A stretch of 64,000 nucleotides of DNA from Gordonia amarae NBRC 15530 (GTDB taxonomy: Bacteria > Actinomycetota > Actinomycetes > Mycobacteriales > Mycobacteriaceae): assembly GCF_000241345.1 (NCBI RefSeq), contig NZ_BAED01000054.1, positions 1 through 64,000 on the forward strand, given 5' to 3'. The translations under genes were made by a program, and so were the position numbers. The notes beneath the pieces are model-generated. The model searched no databases and was not told where the DNA came from. It saw only the letters and a program-made list of their open reading frames with translations. The stretch's first letter is position 1. Each line of letters starts with the position of its first letter. Of this stretch, positions 55,843-64,000 are shown piece by piece.

Positions 55843-57156
55843 TCACTTGGCCGCGGCGAAACCCTGCTCGAGGTCGGCGATGATGTCATCGACACCTTCG
55901 ATTCCGACGGCGAGCCGGACCAGTCCCGGGGTCACGCCGGCAGCGAGCTGCTCGTCGGGCGTCAACTGGCTGTGGGTGGTCGACGCGGGGTGGATCACCA
56001 GCGAGCGCACATCACCGATGTTGGCGACGTGGCTGTGCAGGGTCAGCGCGTCGACGAACCGCTTGCCGGCGTCGACACCGCCCTCGATCTCGAACGCGAC
56101 GATAGCGCCCTGCCCCCTGGGGGCGAGTTCCTGTCCGCGCTGATACCACGGTGAGGTGGACAACCCCGCGTAGGTCACCGAGGTGACCTGCGGATGATCG
56201 TTGAGGTGCGCGGCGACTCGCTGTGCGTTGGCCACATGCCGCTCGACGCGCAGGCTCAGCGTCTCCAGTCCCTGCGCGAGCAGGAAGGCGTTGAACGGGG
56301 AGATCGCCGCGCCGGTGTCGCGCAGCAACTGCACGCGGACCTTCAGCGCGTACGCCGGTGCGCCGAGGTCGGCGAACACCGCCCCGTGGTAGCTGGGGTC
56401 CGGGGTGGTGAATCCGGGGAACAGGTCGGTGCCGTCCCGCTGCACCCGCCAGTCGAAGGTTCCGCCGTCGATGATCACGCCGCCGATCGCGGTACCGTGG
56501 CCGCCGATGTACTTGGTGGCGGAGTGGACCACCACGTCGGCGCCGTGGGCGAGCGGGTTGAGCAGGTAAGGCGTGGCGACGGTGTTGTCGACGATCAGGG
56601 GCACGCCGTTGGTGTGCGCGACATCGGAGATGCCCTTGATGTCGAGGATCTCGTTGCCGGGGTTGGCGATGGACTCGCCATAGAAAGCGCGGGTGTTGTC
56701 GCGGACCGCGGCCTGCCAGGAGGCGGGATCCTCGGGATCGTCGACGAATGTGACCTCCACACCCAGCTTGGGCAGGGTGTAGTGGAAGAGGTTGTAGGTG
56801 CCGCCGTACAGCCGGGGGCTGGCCACGACATGGCTGCCCGTCTCGGCCACATTGAGGATCGCGTAGGTGGTGGCGGCCTGACCCGACGAGACCAGCAGCG
56901 CCGCGACGCCGCCTTCGAGTGCGGCCAGACGCTGCTCCACCGCGTCCTGCGTCGGGTTCATGATCCGCGTGTAGATGTTGCCCGGCTCCGCCAGACCGAA
57001 CAGGTTGGCGGCGTGCTGGGTGTCGTGGAAGGCGTAGCTGGTGGTCTGGTAGATCGGCAACGCGCGCGCGCCGGTCGTCGGATCCGGGGACTGGCCGACG
57101 TGAATCTGCTTGGTTTCGAAACTCCAGTTATCCGCTGGATTCGCTGCGTCAGACAT
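55843..57156 (-). CDS. metY: O-acetylhomoserine sulfhydrylase MetY
   Basis: A 437-residue PLP enzyme of the Cys/Met-metabolism family making homocysteine from O-acetylhomoserine and sulfide. Features: SFETKQIHVG start, YTRIMNPTQDAVEQRLAALEGG, VDNTVATPYLLNP, and the PLP lysine in VHSATKYIGGHGT. The ATG at 57156 is the last start before the conserved part. The 5' leader is a SAM-IV riboswitch, so expression falls when SAM is plentiful. Confidence 0.96.
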   Translation of the reverse strand: MSDAANPADNWSFETKQIHVGQSPDPTTGARALPIYQTTSYAFHDTQHAANLFGLAEPGNIYTRIMNPTQDAVEQRLAALEGGVAALLVSSGQAATTYAILNVAETGSHVVASPRLYGGTYNLFHYTLPKLGVEVTFVDDPEDPASWQAAVRDNTRAFYGESIANPGNEILDIKGISDVAHTNGVPLIVDNTVATPYLLNPLAHGADVVVHSATKYIGGHGTAIGGVIIDGGTFDWRVQRDGTDLFPGFTTPDPSYHGAVFADLGAPAYALKVRVQLLRDTGAAISPFNAFLLAQGLETLSLRVERHVANAQRVAAHLNDHPQVTSVTYAGLSTSPWYQRGQELAPRGQGAIVAFEIEGGVDAGKRFVDALTLHSHVANIGDVRSLVIHPASTTHSQLTPDEQLAAGVTPGLVRLAVGIEGVDDIIADLEQGFAAAK

Positions 57157-57221
57157 GACGTGATACACAACTTTCTGCGGTCGGCAGGGCCATGGGAGAC
57201 CCTGTTGGGGTCCGACCTTCG

Positions 57222-57342
57222 GACCCGCGCTTGCCGGAAGGCCTGACGGCCCCCAACCCGGTCATCACCCGGAGCACCCCACCGCGGATGGAGGGTTGCC
57301 GATCAGCGAGCCGGGGCTTTGCGCTGATACTCATGACCTGGC
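57222..57342 (-). promoter_or_regulatory. SAM-IV riboswitch
   Basis: The minus strand reads the SAM-IV core: GGTCATGAG (P1, 57333-57338), AAGCCCCGGC, CGGCAACCCTCC, GCGGTGGGGTGC, CCGGGTGATGACC (P1 partner, 57260-57265) and the pseudoknot-bearing AAGCGCGGGTCC. A -10 (TATATC, 57349-57354) puts the RNA start near 57342. A second stem (GGGTCC with GGACCC) follows the aptamer and may be the switching part. It precedes metY-metX-metX. Confidence 0.93.
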
Positions 57343-57492
57343 GACAAGGATATAACACCGATTCGGGGCCGGGAGAACCCTCCTGCTCAGACCGATTGCA
57401 AGGCCGGGGAATCGGGTGCCGCGCGGATGGTTGTGAACGACCTCACCGGGTCCGGCCGGAATCATGAGGAGGCCGGTGCCGTTGGGTACGTT

Positions 57493-58743
57493 GTGCCCGA
57501 CCAGCCCGCCCGTCCCGTCATGCGCGCTCCCGACCAGCGACCACATCCCGAGGGTGTCCGGCCGCGGCCGCTGGGCTGGGTGATCTTCGCGCTGGCGCTT
57601 GGCGGCTTCGGGATCGGGACCACCGAGTTCGTGTCGATGGGGCTGCTGCCCACCATCGCCGGCGCGCTCGGCGTGACCGAGCCGACCGCGGGTCACCTGG
57701 TGTCGATGTACGCGCTCGGCGTGGTCGTCGGCGCGCCCGTCATCGCTGCGCTGACCGCGCGCATGTCGCGGCGCACCCTGCTGATCGTCCTGATGGCCGC
57801 CTTCACCCTCGGCAACCTGACCACAGTGCTCGCGCCGTCGTACCCGCTGCTGCTGGCGGCCCGCTTCGTCGCCGGACTGCCGCACGGGGCGTACTTCGGG
57901 GTGGCCGCGATCGTGGCGGCCCACCTCGCCGGGCCGCGCAACCGGGCCAAGGCGGTGGGCATGACGATGCTGGGGCTGTCGGTGGCCAACGTCGCCGGGG
58001 TTCCGCTGGCCACCTGGCTCGGCGACACCTTCGGGTGGCGCGCCGCCTACGTCGTGGTCGTCGCGGTCGGCGTGCTCACGTTGCTGGCGCTGCTGCGCAC
58101 GCTGCCGCCGCTGACCGACATGCGGGTGACCAATCCGCTCACCGAACTCGGCGCGCTGCGGCGTTCGCAGGTGTGGTTCACCTTGTTCATCGGCATCGTC
58201 GGCAACGGTGGGCTGTTCGCGTTCTACACCTACCTCAATTCGACCCTCACCTCCCTGACCGGCGTCGGGTCCGGCGCGGTGCCATGGGCGCTGATGCTGT
58301 TCGGTCTCGGCATGGTCGCCGGCAACATCGTCGGCGGGGCGGTGGCCGACCGGAATGTGACCGCCGGCATCGCGGGCGGACTGGGAGCGATGGTCGCCGT
58401 GCTGATCGCGTTCGCGGTGTGCGCGCAGGTCGCCTGGGCCGCGTTCGCGCTGACCTTCCTGGTGGGCATGGCCGGGGCGTCGATGATCCCGGCGCTGCAG
58501 ACACGTCTGATGGATGTGGCCGACGACGCGCAGACGCTGGCGGCGTCGATGAACCATTCGGCGCTCAACGTCGCCAACGCAATCGGCGCCTGGATCGGTG
58601 GTGTGGTGGTGGCGGCGGGACTGGGCTACCGCGCACCCTCGCTGTTCGGGGCCGGGCTGGCGGCCGGCGGGTTGCTGATCCTGGTTCTGGCCGTAGTGGC
58701 ACGCAGGGGTGCGCCGGCCACCACTGTCGCGGTGCGGACGTAG
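57493..58743 (+). CDS. MFS efflux transporter (AraJ/Cmx-like)
   Basis: A 416-residue, 12-helix major facilitator (DHA1 type). Opening helix region GWVIFALALGGFGIGTTEFV, loop motif RMSRRTLLIVLM between helices 2 and 3, and GLPHGAYFGVAAIVAAHLAG are typical of the sugar/drug efflux (chloramphenicol-resistance-like) group. Substrate unknown. The start is uncertain: GTG 57433, GTG 57493 and ATG 57520 are possible; none has a good ribosome-binding site in place. Its promoter region adjoins that of the riboswitch. Confidence 0.87.
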   Translation: MPDQPARPVMRAPDQRPHPEGVRPRPLGWVIFALALGGFGIGTTEFVSMGLLPTIAGALGVTEPTAGHLVSMYALGVVVGAPVIAALTARMSRRTLLIVLMAAFTLGNLTTVLAPSYPLLLAARFVAGLPHGAYFGVAAIVAAHLAGPRNRAKAVGMTMLGLSVANVAGVPLATWLGDTFGWRAAYVVVVAVGVLTLLALLRTLPPLTDMRVTNPLTELGALRRSQVWFTLFIGIVGNGGLFAFYTYLNSTLTSLTGVGSGAVPWALMLFGLGMVAGNIVGGAVADRNVTAGIAGGLGAMVAVLIAFAVCAQVAWAAFALTFLVGMAGASMIPALQTRLMDVADDAQTLAASMNHSALNVANAIGAWIGGVVVAAGLGYRAPSLFGAGLAAGGLLILVLAVVARRGAPATTVAVRT

Positions 58744-58754
58744 GCTCGGGTGCC

Positions 58755-60730
<1,976 letters not shown>

Positions 60731-60739
60731 GGTACCTTT

Positions 60740-60759
60740 CCCTCGCACCGTGACGAGGG
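60740..60759 (+). promoter_or_regulatory. 5'-UTR hairpin overlapping the ribosome-binding site of the YihY gene
   Basis: CCCTCG (60740-60745) and CGAGGG (60754-60759) form a 6-bp stem whose 3' arm holds most of the Shine-Dalgarno GAGGGA used by the ATG at 60771. A -10 (TACCTT, 60733-60738) would start the RNA at about 60745, partway into the 5' arm, so the stem may only form in readthrough from trpS. Confidence 0.4.
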
Positions 60760-60770
60760 AGACGTCGGGG

Positions 60771-61841
60771 ATGAGTTCTGCGGTCGATTCGGCGAAGGAC
60801 GCTGTCGCCACGGGGAAGGAGAAGTTCGAGGAGGCACAGGAGCGCTGGCCGTCTCTCAAACACATCCTCGATACCGTCGCCCGGTACGGCGACCGCCGCG
60901 GCAACCTGCACGCGGCCGGTATCACGTTCACCGGCATCCTGGCGCTCATCCCGATCCTGATGGTCGCGTTCGCCATCGCCGGTTATGTGCTGGCCGGCAA
61001 TCAGGGCCTGCTCGACGATATCCAGGATTCGGTGGTCGAGCAGATGCCCGGGGATATGGGCACCCAGGTCTCCGACCTGATCGATTCGGCGATCGCCTCC
61101 CGCGCCACCGTCGGTGTCGTCGGTCTGCTCGGTGCCGCGCTGACCGGTATCGGATGGATGTCGGGTGTGCGGATGGCGCTCACCGAGATCTGGGGCGGCC
61201 GCATCAAGCGCAGTGCGATCAAGGCGAAGCTCGGCGACCTGGCGATCTTCGTGGTCGTCGGCCTGGCGTTCGTGATCACCCTGGGGCTCAGCGCCCTCGG
61301 CAGCAGTGGGCTGCTCCCTCAGATCATGGATTGGCTGTCGATCGATGACATGCCGTGGGCCTCGACGCTGATCCGGGTGGTCTCGATCCTGATCTCGGTA
61401 ACCGCGTCCGGGCTGCTGTTCACCTTCGTGCAGTCCCGGCTGCCGCTGATGGACGTGCCGTTCCGCAACTGCCTCAAGGCGGGCTTCCTGATGGCCGTCG
61501 TCTTCGAGATCCTCAAGGCGTTCGGCGGGATCTACCTGACCTCGGTGATGAGCGGGCCGGCGGGCGCGGCGTTCGGCTCGATCATCGGCATCATGGTGTT
61601 CGCGTACCTCGCCTCGCGGATCCTGTTGTACGTCACCGCCTGGTGCGCGACCGACCCCAAGAACGCGGCCTTTCAGGTGGTCGACGAGATCGAACCGCCG
61701 GCCGAGGAGGACGCCCAGCGGCCGGTGGTGGTCTCACCCACGTACTCGGTGAGCGCGATGCCGCCGCCGTCGGTGATCGCCGGTGCGGTGGCCGCCGGGG
61801 CGGTGCTGGCGGCGTCGATCGCCGGGCTGATCCGCCGCTGA
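60771..61841 (+). CDS. YihY/BrkB-family inner-membrane protein
   Basis: A 356-residue protein with six hydrophobic segments of the YihY/UPF0761 family: GNLHAAGITFTGILALIPIL at the first helix, IGWMSGVRMALTEIWG, and FGSIIGIMVFAYLASRILLY. Residues 5-35 are charged and helical and the C-terminus is Pro-rich with a final Ala-rich hydrophobic stretch. Function unproven; once thought to be ribonuclease BN. The ATG at 60771 follows GAGGGAGA; a GTG 21 bases earlier is possible. Confidence 0.88.
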   Translation: MSSAVDSAKDAVATGKEKFEEAQERWPSLKHILDTVARYGDRRGNLHAAGITFTGILALIPILMVAFAIAGYVLAGNQGLLDDIQDSVVEQMPGDMGTQVSDLIDSAIASRATVGVVGLLGAALTGIGWMSGVRMALTEIWGGRIKRSAIKAKLGDLAIFVVVGLAFVITLGLSALGSSGLLPQIMDWLSIDDMPWASTLIRVVSILISVTASGLLFTFVQSRLPLMDVPFRNCLKAGFLMAVVFEILKAFGGIYLTSVMSGPAGAAFGSIIGIMVFAYLASRILLYVTAWCATDPKNAAFQVVDEIEPPAEEDAQRPVVVSPTYSVSAMPPPSVIAGAVAAGAVLAASIAGLIRR

Positions 61842-61967
61842 TCCGGCCGAATCCGCGCATCGTCGCGAAATTCTCCGGCTCGATGTCGAAAATGGGTGGG
61901 CGGCGACGTCTCCCTGGTGAGCGTGCGACCACACGGGGCCACGCCGCACCAATCGAAGGAGACCATC

Positions 61968-62375
61968 ATGGCCAAGTACCTGCTGCTCAAGCATTATCGC
62001 GGTGGCCCGGCGCCGATCGTCGACACACCACTGGACCAGTGGACCCCTGAGGATCAGTCCGCCCACTTCCGGTACATGGAGGAGTTCGCCGACAGACTCC
62101 GCGAGAGCGGCGAGTACGTTGCCTCCCAAGCTCTTTCGCCGCAAGGTACGTTCATCCGGTTCGACGGCGGGGGCAAACCGCCCGTCACCGACGGCCCCTT
62201 CGCCGAGAGCAAGGACCTGATCGCCGGCTTCATGCTGATCGACGTCGACTCCTTCGACCGCGCCAAGGAACTGGCCGCGGAACTGTCGGCCGCGCCCGGC
62301 CCGGGCGGTGCGCCGATCTGTGAATGGCTCGAATTGCGCCCGATGTACGATAACAATCCGATGGATGAGGGGTGA
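61968..62375 (+). CDS. YCII/DGPF-domain protein
   Basis: A 135-residue YCII-related protein with the signature VTDGPFAESKDLIAGF. Proteins with this DGPF motif are found beside ECF42-type sigma factors, exactly as here. The ATG follows GAAGGAGA. The next gene starts in its stop codon (GTGA). The biochemical role is not known; some YCII proteins are small hydrolases or dehydrochlorinases. Confidence 0.9.
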   Translation: MAKYLLLKHYRGGPAPIVDTPLDQWTPEDQSAHFRYMEEFADRLRESGEYVASQALSPQGTFIRFDGGGKPPVTDGPFAESKDLIAGFMLIDVDSFDRAKELAAELSAAPGPGGAPICEWLELRPMYDNNPMDEG

Positions 62376-63490
62376 ACCCTCCGATCATCCCCGAGGTGAT
62401 CGGCATCCTCGTCCGCAGGGGAGCGGACTTCTCCTCGGCCGAGGATGCCGTCCAGGAGGCGCTGATCGAACTGCTCGGGGCGTCGTCGCCGCCGCGGGAC
62501 CCCAAGGCGTGGCTGGTGACCGTCGCATGGCGCAGGTTTCTCGACGCGACCCGTTCCGAGGCCGCCCGCCGCGATCGCGAGGTGCGCGTGGCGACCGAGC
62601 CGGAACGAGGACCGGCACCGGACACCGACGACAGTCTCTGGCTGTACTTCCTGTGCGCCCATCCCGCGCTGAGTCCGTCGGCGGCGGTGGCGCTGACACT
62701 GCGTGCGGTCGGCGGACTCACGACGCAGCAGATCGCCGACGCCTATATGGTTCCGGTATCGACTATGGCCCAGCGTATTTCACGGGCGAAGCGGGTCATC
62801 GCGCAGGAATCGGTCGGGCAGCCAGGGGATCTCGCCATAGTCCTGCGCGTCTTGTATCTGGTGTTCAACGCCGGTTACTCGCAATCGGTGGACCTTGCGG
62901 CCGAAGCGATCCGGATCACCCGGCAACTCGCCGCCCTGGTCGATGAACCGGAGGTGCACGGCCTGCTCGCGCTGATGATGCTCCACCACGCCCGGCGGGC
63001 CGCCAGACACGAGCCGGACGGATCGTTGATCCCGTTGGCGCAGCAGGACCGAACGCGCTGGGACACAACCGAAATCGCGAGCGGTATCGAGATCCTGCAG
63101 GCCACGCTGGCCCGCGACCGCCTCGGCGAGTACCAGGCGCAGGCGGCGATCGCCGCGCTGCACGCGGATGCCCGCGACGTGGCCGAGACCGACTGGCCGC
63201 AGATCGTCGAGTGGTACGACGAACTCCTCGGTTTCACCGACACGCCGGTGGTGCGGCTCAATCGTGCGGTGGCGGTGGGGGAGTCCGATGGCCCGCACGC
63301 GGGGCTGGCCGCGCTGTCGGGTGTCGGTGAGGACACTCCGCGGCACGCCGCGGTCCGGGCGTATCTGTATGAAAAGGCCGGCGATACCGGGCCGGCCATC
63401 CGGCTCTACGTCGAGGCCGCCGATGCCGCGACGAGCGTCGCCGAACGCCGGCATCTGACCAAGCAGGCCGCGAGACTACGCGGCCGATAA
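62372..63490 (+). CDS. ECF42-type RNA polymerase sigma factor
   Basis: A 372-residue ECF sigma with the extended C-terminus of group ECF42. Region 2 is AEDAVQEALIELLG to VAWRRFLDATR; region 4 is LTTQQIADAYMVPVSTMAQRISRAK; then comes VLYLVFNAGYSQS, LLALMMLHHARRAAR, DRTRWDTTEIASG and helical repeats. The link between region 4 and VLYLVFN seems about a dozen residues shorter than I expect for the group. No anti-sigma factor is adjacent; the C-terminal domain is thought to do the regulating in this group. GTG at 62372 overlaps the upstream TGA. Confidence 0.91.
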   Translation: MNPPIIPEVIGILVRRGADFSSAEDAVQEALIELLGASSPPRDPKAWLVTVAWRRFLDATRSEAARRDREVRVATEPERGPAPDTDDSLWLYFLCAHPALSPSAAVALTLRAVGGLTTQQIADAYMVPVSTMAQRISRAKRVIAQESVGQPGDLAIVLRVLYLVFNAGYSQSVDLAAEAIRITRQLAALVDEPEVHGLLALMMLHHARRAARHEPDGSLIPLAQQDRTRWDTTEIASGIEILQATLARDRLGEYQAQAAIAALHADARDVAETDWPQIVEWYDELLGFTDTPVVRLNRAVAVGESDGPHAGLAALSGVGEDTPRHAAVRAYLYEKAGDTGPAIRLYVEAADAATSVAERRHLTKQAARLRGR

Positions 63491-63532
63491 ACAGTGCGGC
63501 CCGCGGACCATCAGATCCGCGGGCCGCACTGT
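63491..63532. terminator. Bidirectional terminator hairpin
   Basis: A perfect 17-bp stem (63491-63507 with 63516-63532) around an 8-base loop, between the convergent sigma-factor and sdhB genes. The stem starts ACAGTGCGGCCCGCGGA. One arm begins directly after the sigma-factor stop codon. Confidence 0.9.
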
Positions 63533-63565
63533 GGACTGAACAGCAGGGGGCTGAACAAGCGGGGG

Positions 63566-64000
63566 TCAGCGTGAGAACATCAGGGCGCGCTTGACTTCCG
63601 AGATCGCCTGGGTCACCTGGATACCGCGCGGGCAGGCGTCGGTGCAGTTGAAGGTGGTACGGCAGCGCCACACACCGTCGACATCGTTGAGGATATCGAG
63701 GCGCTCGACGGCGGCCTCGTCGCGGCTGTCGAAGATGAACCGGTGCGCGTTGACGATCGCGGCCGGACCGAAGTAACTGCCATCGTTCCAGAAGATCGGG
63801 CAACTGGTGGTGCAGCACGCGCACAGGATGCACTTGGTGGTGTCATCGAAGCGGGCGCGGTCGGTCTGGCTCTGGATCCGCTCGTACGTCGGATCGTTGC
63901 CCGAGGTGATCAGGAACGGCTTGATCGCCCGGTAGGCGTCGAAGAACGGCTCCATGTTGACGACCAGATCCTTCTCCACCGGCAGACCCTTGATGGGTTC
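63566..64000 (-). CDS. sdhB: Succinate dehydrogenase iron-sulfur subunit (partial)
   Basis: The C-terminal 144 residues of SdhB; the gene continues past base 64000. Two cysteine clusters are visible, CILCACCTTSCP and CRTTFNCTDACPRGI, holding the 4Fe-4S and 3Fe-4S centres that pass electrons from succinate to the quinone. The N-terminal 2Fe-2S domain is outside the window. Fumarate reductase-type use cannot be excluded from this part. Confidence 0.92.
   Translation of the reverse strand, partial: EPIKGLPVEKDLVVNMEPFFDAYRAIKPFLITSGNDPTYERIQSQTDRARFDDTTKCILCACCTTSCPIFWNDGSYFGPAAIVNAHRFIFDSRDEAAVERLDILNDVDGVWRCRTTFNCTDACPRGIQVTQAISEVKRALMFSR

Noticed and set aside
55788..55845. Repeated CACCTGCT/CTCAC units before metX as a possible CRISPR-like or regulatory repeat
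   Set aside because: Only two imperfect short copies; probably a chance repeat around the metX start, though it blurs the choice of start codon.

Overview
The window is high-GC actinobacterial DNA, most like a mycolic-acid-containing member of the Mycobacteriales (Gordonia, Williamsia, Rhodococcus or Mycobacterium relatives; Gordonia is my best guess). The evidence is the dnaE2 / imuA'-imuB mutasome with actinobacterial LexA boxes, a SAM-IV riboswitch, IdeR-type iron boxes, an EsrISR-like envelope-stress system, an Rv2578c-like radical-SAM gene, and many genes that seem to start as leaderless mRNAs. All assignments come from reading the sequence by eye; no database search was run.

Layout. 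1-4.2 kb: end of a biotin-uptake operon (bioM partial, bioY), divergent guaA, then a 1.2-kb one-gene cassette (phosphotransferase) lodged at the 3' end of guaA and bounded by a 111-bp duplication of the guaA tail, then a probable internally deleted substrate-binding/VWA protein. 4.2-26.4 kb: an iron-regulated hydroxamate-siderophore locus, all on the minus strand: secreted lipase, NRPS A (C-A-T-C-A-T-E), siderophore-binding lipoprotein, NRPS B (C, two degenerate C-family domains, A-T-TE), NRPS C (C-A-T-E) and a siderophore-interacting reductase. Hand-aligned adenylation codes suggest beta-alanine, serine and N5-hydroxyornithine plus one unassigned residue. An exochelin- or coelichelin-like peptide is likely, with hydroxylation and formylation supplied from elsewhere in the genome.

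26.5-31.6 kb: EsrI/LiaF-like inhibitor with a small membrane partner, divergent PspC sensor kinase and LuxR regulator, and a Ser/Thr kinase with a C-terminal membrane anchor. 31.6-45.3 kb: a DNA-damage region with three LexA-box promoters (radical SAM, imuA'-imuB, dnaE2), interrupted by an ABC exporter with its two-component system and by an arsenite-type efflux gene with a MerR regulator; it ends with a DUF167 gene. 45.3-53.5 kb: large LuxR ATPase regulator, PLP dehydratase, enoyl-CoA hydratase, trmL, divergent folD, a DUF3017 gene and an anchored Hsp70-like protein whose start codon may be ATC. 53.5-57.4 kb: metY and two tandem metX paralogues under a SAM-IV riboswitch. 57.4-64 kb: MFS exporter, xthA, trpS, a YihY membrane protein, a DGPF/ECF42 sigma pair and partial sdhB.

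How they work together: the iron region makes, recaptures and reduces a ferric siderophore under IdeR-type control; the LexA-box genes make a mutagenic repair module; the met operon makes homocysteine and is shut off by SAM. I saw no CRISPR array, rRNA or tRNA, no recognisable transposase or integrase, and no gene-free stretch over 300 bases except the riboswitch leader around 57.16-57.49 kb.
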